Positions 45,119-57,356 of a stretch of 64,000 nucleotides of DNA are shown here, piece after piece. The notes under the pieces are model-generated. The model made no database searches and had not been told where the DNA came from. It saw nothing but the letters and a program-made list of their open reading frames with translations. The stretch's first letter is position 1, and every line of letters begins with the position of its first letter. Origin of the DNA: Gloeophyllum trabeum ATCC 11539 (taxonomy: Eukaryota; Basidiomycota; Agaricomycetes; Gloeophyllales; Gloeophyllaceae). A program made the translations under genes and the position numbers. The DNA lies in assembly GCF_000344685.1 (NCBI RefSeq), contig NW_006920417.1, positions 1,187,412 to 1,251,411 on the forward strand, in the 5' to 3' direction.

Positions 45119-47400
45119 CTACGATAGGGAAGCCTTTTTCCCTATGATTTCTTCCTTCGCACTCTTCCCTGGCTTCCCCTTCACAACTTTATCCTTCTTC
45201 CTCTCCTTGCGCTTTTGCTTCATCTCCTCCTGAGACGGCGTCGACGTCGATGTCTTCTCAGCAGCACTGGCATCCGTCGCATCCGCATCTGCGACAGACA
45301 CAACAGCATCCTTCGAAGCCAAAGCCTCTCTCTTCTCAGCTCTAGACTTCCTTCGCTTCCTAGGCTTGCCCTCGTTAGTCGACGGCGTCGATGCCGCCTT
45401 CTCAGCATCCTCCGAGACGGCGCTAGCTGTCGCTTTCGGAAGTTCAGGCGTCTTCGCCTCTTCAGACAGAGCTTCTGCAAGCTTCGGCGCATCGACAGGC
45501 GTGGAGTGTTCAGCCTTCGACTTCCTCCGCTTCTTCTTCTTGGTGGGATCGCCCAGCGTCGCAGGGGTGTTGACAGGCGGGGCTGGGACCCCCGTGCTCG
45601 GAGTAGCAGTGACGCCCTCAGGATCGAAGAAGTCAGAGGCCAATGCGCGGGACTTCTTCTTCTCAGCGATGGGGGTTGACACGGCGGGTGGAATCGGGGA
45701 CTCAGAATCGGGGACAGCTGACTCTGTAGTATGAGTCTCCGCAGTCCGTGATTTACGTTTGAGTTTCCGCTCCTTTTTCGGCTTGGGTGTGGCAGCTTCG
45801 GCATTCGAGGGTTGCGCTGAGGGCGCTTGGTCTTGCGACTCCTTCGCCGGCTGCTCATTTGCAGCTGCCGCCTCCGTGTCTTCAGCCCCAGACTTCCTCT
45901 TCTTCTTACGGCGTTTCAGAGACAGTTCTGGGGCTGATTCCACGTCCGCCTCAGCACCGCTGGTCGGCGCGACAACCACGGAGTCTTCGGACGCACGTAG
46001 ATCGGAGATAGAGCTAGATGGGACCGGGGTAACGGCCTCAGGTGCTTGATTCTTGGACTTCCGCTTTGGCTTCTTCTGGGGAGGAACTTGAACGGAATCC
46101 GAGGAGGTGGGTGCCGAAGACGAGATTGCAGGTGAACCCTTCAAAGTGGTACCGGGCGTTTCCTTGGACGAGGCAGGCTCTTCCTGGGTAGGCTGGGGGG
46201 CGGGCTTGGACCTCTGGGGCTTTTGAGTAACATCGTTAGCCTGGGCAGCAGCGGGTCTAGCGACCTCGGCCTGTTTCGACTTGTCCGAGGCAGCACTTGC
46301 CGCCGATGCGACAGTACCCTTCGACCTCTTTTTGGGTTGCTCTTCCTCCCCTTGGGCGGGCTCTGCAGCCCTCTTCTTGCCCTTAGTGGCCGCCTCGGGA
46401 AGCACCTCATCTACCTCCATTTCGCTCTCGTCGCTCGAGCCACTAGCCTCGGCTTCAGACTTCTCACCGGCGACAAGTCCATCCCAGCGCCCGCCTGCCT
46501 CGGCACCTAGGTCACACGTCCATATCGGGAGACTCACGCTCGAGCTCGTCTTGATGTGAAGACTCTGAATGTTGTCCCACTCGCCCTTTATCCGCTTGAT
46601 AATAGCAGGGAGGGCGGTTTTGATGTTGTCCAGAATCTGGGTTGGTTTTTGTGATAGCGTACCAACCTTGATAGACCTGCGTAAAGTGAGGAGGACTGCA
46701 GGAAGCACGAGGTGGCAGATACTCACGTGCAGGTTCCCTGATTCAAGTGCATGTACGTCGATGAGATCGCCCGTTCGAGTTCACCCTTCAGATCCTTGCG
46801 AGTTAGACAAACAGGTATGGGTTGCCTAGGCCAATCTGATATTTACACGGAGAGACAAACGCAGGAGGAAGAACTCACTTCTTAGCTTCAAAGAAGCGCT
46901 TCCCTAAAAGTCCGGGTAGTAGTGGGACGACTCGCTCGTCTGCAAGGAAAAGTCCGTTCTCCTGGAGTAACAGCCGCCGCGCCTCGTACGGCTTGAATTT
47001 ACCCTTCAGCTTCGTAATGCCCACCACACGCGAGATGAACTTTATGCCGTGTGATTCTAACAGGTCTTTATATTCGCGCTGGGGGTCCTTGGTTATGAGA
47101 CATACGGGCGTTGTACGCGGGTCGACCAATGGGTGTTTGATAGGTCTGTCGGTGCAAACGTTCCAGGAGAACTCAGCGTTCAGCAAGTGTAATCACGCAC
47201 ATCTTATGAGGTTTCAACTTCTTCTCTGGCTGCATCTTTTTCACCGCTACGACCAACCAGACATGCTGCTCCTTCCCTGGCAGGAGCTCATTTTCCTCCT
47301 TCTTTTTCTGGATTTGCAACGCATGTCCTAGCAGGGCGTTGACCGCCTTCTTACATTGTAGAGATGACACATGCCCGTCGATGAGTTCCGTGTTAGACAT
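45119..47400 (-). CDS. Ribosomal L1-domain protein (Cic1/Utp30/RSL1D1-like)
   Basis: Exons in transcript order 47400-47201, 47145-46879, 46825-46727 and 46676-45119 give 707 residues. The first ~260 residues form an L1-type domain: HPLVDPRTTPVCLITKDPQ, YKDLLESHGI, FISRVVGITKLK, FLADERVVPLLP, QPIPVCLTRKDLKGELERAI, and KVGTLSQKPTQILDNI. This is the arrangement of nucleolar Cic1/Utp30, which help assemble pre-ribosomal particles. The remaining ~440 residues form a disordered, Lys/Ser/Ala/Glu-rich tail. It contains repeated basic blocks such as KKPKRKSKN, KRRKKKRKS, KKKKRRKSKAE and KPRKRRKSRAEK, which look like nucleolar localisation signals. Yeast Cic1 is far shorter, so the tail is an expansion. 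The frame is continuous through the whole last exon. Confidence 0.88.
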
Positions 47401-48589
47401 CGAGCAGGAGGGAGAGCGAAGGATGCACGACGCCAGACAAGCCTGCAGCCTGGAAGAGGGTTAACACAAAATTCGATCCAGGTGCAGACCCATAGTTTGG
47501 TTGTGTTTGCGAGTGGTGGCGTGTAACCTTTGTAGGCCACAACATCATCATCATGATGAAGCCTGATGAAGGTCAATGCATGTCTTCCGTAAGGACCCGC
47601 CGGTACTCATACAACTCGCGGGCGAAGTTTGTATCTCATGCTACTTGAGTGGTATTGGAGCCCAGAAGTGTGAGTTTCTGCTACGCCTCCCTCTTACCGG
47701 TTAAGCTCGCAACGTGTTTGGGAGGTTACCCGGAAAGAGGAAGGTTTTGCAAGCTCCTGACAGGCTGCGCCCTTCACTATCAGCGAGCCACTGTTAAGTC
47801 GTTCGTTAATGAGGTAGTATATAGGTACGACTCGCAGTGGTAAGGAAGTCGGTCGAAGAAGACTCTCAGTCTTTCCCCTCGTCTATATTCTGCTCTTAGT
47901 ATCCCAAGCCAGAATCATAGGGGACAAGGGAGGGACTGAGAGGCTTCGTCTTTCGACTTGATTTCTCCCTAGGTATAGGAGGCTGATACAGATTCCTCGA
48001 GTCCGCAGGCCGTTCTCATATATTTTGGCATACGCATTCCAAGCGTGCCTACTATTGTAGGCTGTCCGAGCGTGAAGCGTCCAAGGTGTCCCATTGGAAC
48101 AACGATTAAATCGCGCCCCTCTATGTATCTGCCAATTTGTGATTGTGTGGGCAAAGTGCTCCCACGTTGTGCGACACAGGCTATACAAGCCTGACATGTG
48201 TCATGGATTGTCCTTCGGACACCCGAAGAAGGTTTGAAGATAAATCATAGTACTTTGCAGTCCCAGTCGCAGCCGCAGCCCTAGTCCTAGTCCCAGACTT
48301 CAAGTGATCCTCAAAGAACGGATAAATAACCGAATCTATTGCTGCACCTTAACATTGGATCCATGCTTGAGGTACGCTTGATTATACAGGTGCACAAGGG
48401 TATGCGTAAGCTACACAAGTTGAACTATGATACAAGTTTCATCGCGACAGTTGAGTGTAACAGAATGCGCGTGTCGGGCATTGGTGTCATGAGCTGATGA
48501 AAGAAGAAAGACATAGCCTGGAAAGACACATTAAATGACGATGTCTCGTCGGTCATAAATATTCCATGAGGAGTACTCGGAGCAGTAGT
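47401..48589. other. Intergenic region, 1.19 kb
   Basis: Contains the promoter of the L1-domain gene and the 3' flank of the MFS gene. An imperfect CAGTCC/CAGCCG microsatellite lies at about 48260-48298. No gene was recognised. Confidence 0.5.
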
Positions 48590-50788
48590 TCAATACAGGT
48601 CCGCCACTTTCGCATCGCCTGTGACGGAGGCGCGCGCTGCCTGCGCAAACTTGCATCGCGCACGAATCTGTGGGCCATACCAGTAGAAGACGTACACTGG
48701 GATCGCGACAATGACGCCGAGAAAGCCCAGAAGGGTCGACGCCCACTCGAGCGAGTGCGGCCCCAAGTTCTGATACACTGGAAGTGGGCGAAGTAGTCAG
48801 AGCTGATGATACGAGCCGGAGATAAATTTGACTCACGCGGAACTGAGTAAAGCGCCGCGATACCAGCAAGGAAATCTCGAGCAAAACCGTTACCACCCGT
48901 AGCTGAAGCTGCATAGGGACCATAGGCCTGAACCATGTAGTCGATAGTCGCCATGTAGATAGCATACTAAAACAGCGGTTAGAACCTCGTTATAGTATGC
49001 GAACAGCACGCCACATACGTTTGCAATGGCAATCATGCAGGCAAAAATCATCGGAGCGATCCAAGGAATAGGCGGGCCCAAACTAGTCCAAGCAAAACCG
49101 AACAAACCGATGGGCTCGAGAGGAACAGCTATGGAGAATCACCATAAGCGTCAGTGAGGGGGGTTTCCCGAGGTCATACAAGGATACGCACTGAAGAGGA
49201 GCCACCACAGGCGAGCTTCGGGTTGAAGCGAGTTAGGGTCTTTACGAAGCTGGTTGCGCTGCTTCCAAATCCAGGGAATGAAGGACGCGTAGGCGATGAT
49301 GTATCCCACTCCGATGCTGAGCAATATTGGTTTAGGTCATGATACGAACAAGATGTTGAAGATCGGACTCACGAGCAGAAAGCGAGACCACCTGTGACCG
49401 TGCCAAAGCCCCACTGCTGGAACACAGGACCGAAGGACTGGAGGAACGAGAAGATAAGAGCATCACTGAAGCCACTGAGAAGCGACAGGCACAGCACGAT
49501 CGGCTCGCGGACGAACATCTCGAACTAAAAGGATCCGCGATCAGAGGCAAGCGACACAAGAAGAAAGGTAGATACACATACCGGACGCAGCCAAATTGCG
49601 ACAATCTTCCTGGCAGAGAAGCGGTTCTCCTTCACCTCAGAAGGGCCGTAGATGTTCTTCTCGCCAGCCTCGCGACGCCTCTTAGCCTCCCGGTCGAGCA
49701 AGACAATGGTGCAAGTCTCCGGGACCATGAAGAAGTGCATCGCTTGGACTGCGGCGCCGAACATAAGCTGGATCCAGAACTAGAGGAGTGGTAGTCAGCC
49801 TCGACGACTCTACGACCGGTGCACACGGCGCTACAGACATTCCAGTGCCATGACAGATATTCTTGGATGAAGCCACCAAAGATAGGACCGAGGACGGATC
49901 CGCCGACCGAAGAAAAGACGACAAAGGCAACTGCGAACTGCTGCTCTTCCGCGGTCCACATATCGGCAACTTGATAGTGCAAAGGTTAGTTATTTACGGT
50001 TTGTTGACCGGCGTCACAGTAAGAAAACGTACCCATTCCCAGAGTAACGGAACCTCCTGCCGATGAGATGCCGCCGAGGAAGCGACCCACTACGATGGTA
50101 GCGAAGTTCGGGGCTAAGGCGCATGGTATCTGCCAGACTAGAACGGAGATAAGGATTCGTGCCGTGTAGAGGGTCATGGATCATGTGCACATACTATTCA
50201 CGAAGAGTAAACTGAGTTGCAGGATGGGCCTGCGCCCGAGCTCTTCGGACCATGGCGCCCAAAGCTCACACCCGAAGGCATAGGATATGAGGAACACCAA
50301 CTGGCCTACCCGCGCAGCCTGACAAGTCCCTCTTAGCACCGCAATCACGAATTGATAAGTCTACGCACCTGCTCGCTGATGGAGAACTCTTCCGCCAAAA
50401 GCGGTACAGCATTTGCGTACACAGATGCGTTGAAGTTCATGGAGCACTGTACAGCAAATATGACAGAGAGAATCGTCCACTTCTTCCAAGTGGGGAAAGT
50501 GAACCCGAGCTTGTCGTATGCCTCGCCTTCCGAGAGCACCATCCTGCCGTCAGGTAGCGTATGCCGTTCGTGGACGGTCCCTCGTTCGATGCTACCCATG
50601 TCGGCCTGCTCATTCCGATCTTCTTGCGCGCCCTTCTCATCTTCGTCGCCACTGTACACCTTCCTCGGCTTTGGCAAAGCGTCTTTGTGGTCTGCCTTCT
50701 CGTCGACGCTAGGAGGTCCAGAAACAGCAGTCCTTTCGCTACGGGTGGTAGGCGTGAGATCCTGCCTAAACGGTTGTGTCTGACTCAT
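48590..50788 (-). CDS. Major facilitator superfamily transporter (DHA1 multidrug/polyamine type)
   Basis: Ten exons in transcript order: 50788-50369, 50318-50195, 50137-50033, 49969-49839, 49779-49582, 49524-49373, 49316-49192, 49128-49019, 48966-48837 and 48777-48590, giving 560 residues. A ~100-residue polar N-terminus precedes about 12 hydrophobic segments. Motifs include FGCELWAPWSEELGRRPI (motif A region), RFLGGISSAGGSVTLGMVAD and a large central loop with REAKRRREAGEKNIYG. This pattern fits proton-driven drug or polyamine exporters of the plasma membrane (yeast TPO-like), but the substrate is not predictable. The C-terminal SVPLYQNLGPHSLEWASTLL is typical of the group. All introns are 50-80 nt and in-frame. 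Confidence 0.9.
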
Positions 50789-52326
50789 CGTTAGGGTATG
50801 GACGAGGACAGGTTAAAGTAGCAGCTGCAGTTTCGCGAGGTATCCACTCCGATGAAGGGGCAGCAGACAGCAGATGTCGCACATTGGAGTCGAGCGACTC
50901 CCACCCGTTATATACTGTTCCAAATGCTCTGCGTTGATCCCATACAGTTCAGGATGACGCACCAGTTGAAGATCGGAGAGGACATACATAATCGCATCAA
51001 AGCGTGGAGCACGGTTGAGGGCACTTCTTTGAAGACGCCCAGGTAAGTAGCCGTGGTCCGGATATATCTTCTGAAGTAAAATTTACAGCAGAAGACCGCA
51101 TGGTGGCTTTCCAACCGTAGCGAATACCTGCTGAAATTCTGAGACGAATGCTGAACTAGACGTTCCTTCTTGTCGCCGGATGTACGATGATATCGGCTTC
51201 ACCTCCGCGAAGAAGCCGCCGCCATGCATGGTCCGATCTTCGACTTACTATTACCGACATTCGACCGATAGCAAGGGCAGCCATGTATTCAAAATTCTCG
51301 CGCAACCATTGCAGGCGAATTCTTCGAAGCCATAGGCAAGAAAGAGGGTGCGAGTTGTATGTCGTTGTAAACGGCACCTCGCACCGGCACATGGGAATGT
51401 CTGCGGCACTACGTTGTGCCGGTGCCACAGCCACATTGCATGGCGGGTCGTTGTCACTGCGGGCAGAGACCGATGTCCCACCGGCGAGCATGCTATGAAC
51501 ATGCCCCAGTCGGGAGAACACTTTCCTAGAATGGTCTTTGTTGGACCATGACCTGGACATGGAGAATGTCCTTTGAATGAACAAAGGCAGGTCTGCGGGA
51601 CATTTACTATGCTCTCTAAAAAGCAGGGGACATTTGATTGGCATTCTTCTCTCATTCTTTATGTCTCTGCAAAGTCCCACTTCGGAGCATGCAAGGAAAG
51701 TGTTCTCCCACCTATTTCATGAATGACGAATGTCCGGTGGCGGGATATTGGTGCTTGCCCGCTGTGTGTGGCGTCCCAGTTCTGAGATCGCCACAGTCCT
51801 CTCTTCGTCGAATGACTGCACAGGAACTATGGTTTGATTCAGTATGGTGCAGCTCCCGGTAGCTCGTCTCCTCTGCTGCATGTTTCGTCTATTGATGTAA
51901 GTGCATAAAGCGGATACCCACAGATACGAGCAAGAGGAACCTTGATTGCAGATTGAATAAACGAGCCTAAACTATTCCGAGGATTAAATATACTGAGAAC
52001 ATACGTGCACCCGTATAGTACAATATATATATCGTGAGTGAAACAATGGTGCAAAGGGAAACCGTAAATGAAATCATAACTGTCCAATGAGACAGGAGCA
52101 AGGAGGACGGCGAAGCCGCCAGGTGAAGGGAGGATAAGACGCGATACTGTGACATGTAAGAAGCAGATCAGACCGCAGAGCATACGACGAACGAAGGGCG
52201 CGCTGGTGAGCAAGATATGTTACAGTGAACATGAGAAGTCATGACAATGACAAAGCAGCAAGACCAAAGGCAAAACGAAACTACTCCAGACCGACCGACC
52301 GACTAACCGATATGTCACCGCGGAGA
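50789..52326. other. Intergenic region, 1.54 kb
   Basis: Upstream of the MFS gene and downstream of the CaaX-protein gene. Short frames on both strands near 51150-51700 have no family resemblance. No TIRs or tandem repeats were recognised. Confidence 0.45.
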
Positions 52327-54452
52327 TCACATTATGACGCACTTGCAACAGCCTCCCTTGGCCTCGTCCTCTTCTTCCTGCTGTCTCCGCCGTTTCTCGT
52401 TCTGAACCTCGGCAGAGACTTGCATCTGGGGGATATTTCCATTCGCAGACACAGCGTCTGGATTGGGGGAGTGATAGCGAGCAAAAGGTACAGGTGATTC
52501 GGAATGGCGGGGCGGATTGAGCCGCATCTGTGCGCGTTCCCTCTCTAGATCCTCGTCAAGGTTCACATGTGTAGTGGTAGGAAGCGGTCGATCGTCTTCT
52601 CGATCGTGCCCTGGCCACGGCTCGCCGTACCAGTCGCCTTGATCTGCACCCTGACGTTGCTTATCACGATGTTGCCCGAATTCGTCCATGGGGATGTCTT
52701 CGGCGCCAAGATCCGTACGAGGAGGCTTGTACTTCGAGTAGTCAAAGCCAAATGTCCCGGGAGCCTAGGTGAGATCCGCTGAGAGCCTTTTACAACATAC
52801 GTAACCGTGCCAGAGTAACTTACGGGAGCGGGTTCTTGCTCTTCTGGCTTCCTTTGCGGGGTGTTCCCATCCGCCTCTTCATACAGACCGTGCAACCCCT
52901 TCTTACGAGCCACGACTGGTAGAACGACCTATGCCGAAGGACGAAGATCAGTATATACATAGTAATTCACGTCATTCGAAGTGGCAAATATCGATACCGT
53001 CAATCACATGGAACAGCCACTCACCTCATCCCAATTACCCTTCGCCTTCGGCTGCGTCCACACGGGGATAGCATCTGCCATATCGTCGTCCCCATCCTTC
53101 GGAATGGGATACTCTGCGATAGATCCCCTTTTGTCATCCTGCCTGAGATTCCGAGGGGGTGTCTTTGTCTTGGGCTTCTTTGCAGAGGATGTGGGAGTCG
53201 AAGTCGCAGGACTCTTTGCACGCCGCTTCGCGTTGGGAGTGGTAGCGGAGACTGTGCGCTGGCGCGTGGAAGTGGGAGATGCAGAGGGGGATGGGCGGGT
53301 GCGAGGGGTATTAAGTTGCGTTGTGGAAGACGAAGCTAGAGTTGATGTCCCAGCAGTGTTGCGAGTACCATTTAGAGTAGGTGTCTTGGGAGGCTCGGTC
53401 TGCTGCCGTCTAGCAGGTATACGGGACGGGGTGCTTGTCTGCGCTTGTAGGCGGGCGGTATGCGTTTTGTCCTCTGCGAGGGGATGAGAAGCATGCGAGC
53501 TGGAGGCTACACCGCCTTCCACGCTGAAGTCGTCCTCACCGTCGAGATCCGTCAGTGGATGCTCGTCCAGCACCATACCCGTCTGCTGAGCCTCCGCATC
53601 CTCATCGATGTACAGACTGCCTCGCGCACCAAAACTCTCTGCCCGCCTCCTAGTCCGGCCGCCCATCGTCACTTCCGAATCCGCGCGTGATGTCCTCCCG
53701 GACACATAGCCCGAGGCTTTCTCGGGCATCTTCCGCAACGAGTGCCCGTAGCTCGCAATCTCAAGCATCTCCATCCGCTTCCCGACCCGCAACTCGCCGA
53801 CGCCCCCATTCCGCGAGTAGTCCCCGCGATACCAGTGCTCGTACGGGTGCTCCTCCGAGTCCATCGACGACCGCCCTGACGCCTGATCTGGTAGCAGCGA
53901 CGACGATGTCACCGAGCTCGCCGTCGCGAAAGGCGGCTGCTCGTTCAGTATCCCCGACGACGACTGCTTCGACGGGATATCCACGGTCGACCGTGACGCC
54001 TCGTCAACAGCGGACATGTGGTACCCGTTTGGCTTTGGCGTCAAATTCGCGGTCGCGTTCGCGTTCGCGTCCGCGGTGCTGGAAGAAAAATGGCTGGCCG
54101 CGCTCGGGCTCCGCGCGCGTGGAGACACCGGTATTCGAGTCGGGCGACCGTTCACAGCGGGTGATCTTGAGCGGCCCAAATCGGGAGACGGAGATGGTGA
54201 GGAGCCTGCAGGGAGACCGTCGTAGACGTACGGCGTGGACTGCGTCCGAGCTCGTTTGAAGTGCGCCGGCCGGGTCGACGACGTGGTGTGGCTGCTGCCT
54301 TCGGAAGGGCGCGACTGCGATAAACTTGGGCGCGGAATCGCGCTCGGTCGCGGCGAAGGCGTCGGGCTGGCCGAAGGAGATGAATATTGATAAAAATTCT
54401 GGTCGTACCCATCGTCACCCAGTGAGGCCTGGGAGAGCCGGTTCGACAACAT
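52327..54452 (-). CDS. Large disordered protein with C-terminal CaaX box (CVIM)
   Basis: Exons in transcript order 54452-53025, 52928-52824 and 52764-52327 give 656 residues. I do not recognise the family. The first ~480 residues are Ser/Pro/Thr/Arg-rich low complexity with several SPSPSP-like and TPxK stretches, suggesting multisite phosphorylation. A more ordered core follows: IAEYPIPKDGDDDMADAIPV, VARKKGLHGLYEEADG, GTFGFDYSKYKPPRTD. The end is charged (EKRRRQQEEEDEAKGG) and closes with CCKCVIM. CVIM is a CaaX box of the type favoured by farnesyltransferase, and the two upstream cysteines could be palmitoylated, so membrane attachment is expected. The start at 54452 is conservative: the frame stays open to another ATG at 54557. 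Rce1, encoded at 6520-7798, would process such an end. Confidence 0.78.
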
Positions 54453-54996
54453 GCGGCTCTCCTGCTCGAGACCTATATCTTCGTTGGAATATAAACATAT
54501 GCATCTCCTGATAAGAACATACGTTTGCGTAATGTTGGCACGATCGTCTCGTCCCATGATGGTCCTGGATGTAACGCAGATTGCGCCGTAGCTGTCAAGG
54601 CAGCCATGAAAGAAACCGATCACTCCCTATAACGGTGGAAAAGTGAAGATGGCGAAGGCAAGGATAAGGAATGGCTAGGGCGATTCGGTCAGAAAACACA
54701 AGTACGAGATAGCCAGCATACAGAGCGGCTGCAACAGCGAGCGTTGCAAAGAAGCCCAAGCGCCCGTAGTTCCCGGTTCCTAAGCTTACCAAATTTGGGT
54801 GATAGTGGCTGGCTGTAGTAAATGTCAAGGCACCTCGTAGTCTGGCTTAAAACGATGGCAGGAGACGCTGAGGAGAGAGAGAGAGGCAGAAACGAGAGGC
54901 AGCTGGAGGAGGAGGCACAAAGATGGATCTCTTTGATTTTTTCATTCGCATACAAGACGAACATGTACACTTATAATACAAGTCAGGAGTGCGGCC
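54453..54996. other. Intergenic region between two minus-strand genes
   Basis: About 540 bp between the CaaX-protein start and the M64 peptidase stop. It may contain a 5' UTR or extra N-terminal codons of the CaaX protein up to 54557. No other feature was recognised. Confidence 0.5.
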
Positions 54997-57356
54997 CTAC
55001 CCATCACATTTGCTCGACAGGGTCAACTCCCCAGAAGCTTTCAAATACCCATCCCTATCCGTCCGCACCTCTTCCGTCGAAAACTCGACGGATATGTCAT
55101 ACGTGACACCCACCTCATCATCAACCACGATACTCGTCCTGTTCGTAAACTCTTCAAGGATCTGGCCTCCCTTCGACCATGTCACCGCGTAGCTTTCCTG
55201 AGGAGTAACCGGATCCCTCCGGAATTGCGCGAGAGGAACAAGGTACAGCTCGATAGTCCTCGTCCACTTGCCTGTAGATGCATCCTGCGCACACCCGGTG
55301 TACACGTCATCCACGAGATGGACGCGGCGTAGCAAGGACCGCCACAGTCCTTCCCTGCAGACCGAACAGAAGTTGGGTGTGGTCACCTGTCGCATCAGGC
55401 AATCTTCGTTTGTAGGGCGGTACGTAGTCTCATTCTGTTCCGAGAAGCTGCAAACTTTTTCGGTGAGATCCTACGACGTAGGGTATGCGAACGACTTACG
55501 TCGGGAAGAGCCCGTAGTACGCTGGAGTAGAATTAAATCTGAGCCGGGTTCAGCATTCGCCTCGAATGAGATAGAACTGATGGCCCACTCTTTCTCCGTT
55601 CCGAACTCCAAGACCTCAACACTGCACAGTTGCGCAGTTCCCTCCAGCGCAGAGTCCTTCAAAGTGAACTTCACCTGATGGAGACCCTCCTCCAGTGCAG
55701 CGGACTTGTGAATATCATAATGCCACCGGTCCACGCCAATATCCTTCCTCGGCGTCCATCCCAAATCCTGATCGTCGAACTCGACGCTAAGGGCTTGTTT
55801 CTCCGGAACGCCAGATAGCGAGAACCGCAGCAAATACCTATCATACATTCCGGAAGAGTTGAACGTCACCGACCACGGCTCGGAAGTGTTCAGCATCGTC
55901 CAGGCGTAGTTCTGCATCGGCATGACCGAGCGCTCCACTCGGGGAGAATCAGAGAGAGGTTCGCTGAGCCATTGCTTCCATGGTAAATCGGAAGAGAGAT
56001 CCTGCACGGCGTTGACGCCAAAGTACGCGTAGCCGCCATCGTACTCTTCCCCGACGTCGATGATGGAGTGACCGAGTTCATGTCTTTAGCCGGCAATGCT
56101 CGTCAGGAGAAGACCATTAACAGAAAATGGCTACTTTACCTCAAAACCAACGCACCATTCGCTAGGGATGGCGTGATAACCCTGTTGTACGATCATCATA
56201 CCACCATGCGCCCATGTAAATTGACCATACGAACGTGAAGTCCCCTCCTAAGCCTTCAGTCATAATTGCCATTGAGATGCTGAAGAGGCTAGTGACACGT
56301 GAAACTGACCTCCGTATAACGGATCGTTCCCTGATGTAATAAGGCATCATGCATGAGTGTCTGCCAGATACACAGGTTTGATGTACTCACCCATTAAAAT
56401 AGGATAATCGCACCTGTCGCCCATGGAGAAGCACGCGGCGCTAGCTTCATCCGGCTTACTGTAATACACGCCTCGCAGCTCTGTTCCATCGCGGTACAGG
56501 CCAAACGCAGTACTGCATTCACGATTTAGAGTCCGAATCACCGCTCGTAATGTGTGCAGCCTACTTCTTAGGCTTCCCTCCGACGCCAATACCGCTCTGA
56601 GTATGATAGACCGGAGGGGGGGCTCAGATATAGTCACCCTGGCAAATAACATAACCTACCTCTACACTGGGTGTGAAGGCTGCCCAGAAGTTCATCAGCG
56701 GCTTCACCGTGTTGAACGTTTGGTTTGATGAAATATCCTGAGCTAGCCGTCTTGCGTCTTCGAGAAACTTTGGACGTTCCTCCGCAGTGTCTAAGAGGAC
56801 ATGAGGTTTCGCCCAACTCAATCGTGTGATACGTACATCCGTCCGCGAAAAAGACCAGGTCAATCCTGTTCGCTGACTTTCCAGATAGAATGAGGGGCTG
56901 TATAGTCAACGGAGGCGAAACTGCGTGGAAATCTGCAATTCGGGGTCTACTCTCGGCTGAGAGAACCTCCTGGCCAAGGGCGAGCTCCGAAATATCACTG
57001 TCTTCCAGGAATACTGTATGCTCCCATGAGCTTTCATGTCCGCATAGACGTCTTGCTTGCAACCATAGCACATCCTTGTCATAGCTGAAGAAGCGTAGTC
57101 GTTCTTCACCCAAGGGTTCGCTATGGCTCCTGCTCCCTTCCAGCGGGACGTGCCTGTCTGGCAACCTTTCGACTGAATAGCTTCCAGGTTCATTTTTCAA
57201 TCCCTTGTGCAGTTGAGTCTCTCGGAATGACAAGAATGAGCAGCTATGAGAGTGGCCATCGTGATGGACGACAAGTTCGTATGGCTTTGGGGGAGACAAG
57301 ATATCTAGACAGAAAGCTGTTTCGGCCAGCAGAAAGAATAAACCAATCGCCCACAT
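54997..57356 (-). CDS. Secreted metallopeptidase, M64 (IgA peptidase) family
   Basis: Ten exons in transcript order: 57356-56837, 56790-56660, 56596-56565, 56512-56391, 56330-56310, 56253-56235, 56181-56140, 56083-55578, 55521-55500 and 55447-54997, giving 621 residues. The N-terminus MWAIGLFFLLAETAFC is a typical signal peptide, so the protein is probably secreted. Spliced signatures of the M64 catalytic domain are NRIDLVFFADGYTAEE, NFWAAFTPSVESGIGVGG, FGLYRDGTELRGVYYSKP, GNDPLYGGLGGDF and the zinc motif LRHELGHSIIDVGEEYDGG (HExxH at about 297-301, then a downstream acidic ligand region). PTNEDCLMRQ is also conserved. The M64 name comes from a bacterial IgA protease; fungal members are presumed general secreted peptidases. 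Five exons are 19-42 nt. One intron (55522-55577) has a weak GTTCTA donor, chosen because it restores a family-like join. Confidence 0.87.

Noticed and set aside
45215..45679. Arg-rich frame antisense to the L1-domain protein tail
   Set aside because: A mirror of Lys/Glu/Ser-rich codons on the coding strand, with no independent evidence.
48255..48300. CRISPR-like short repeats
   Set aside because: Simple CAGTCC/CAGCCG microsatellite without spacers, in a eukaryotic sequence.
53687..54259. 190-codon plus-strand frame antisense to the CaaX-protein exon
   Set aside because: It is a shadow of the Ser/Pro/Arg-rich coding strand, with no motif or start context.
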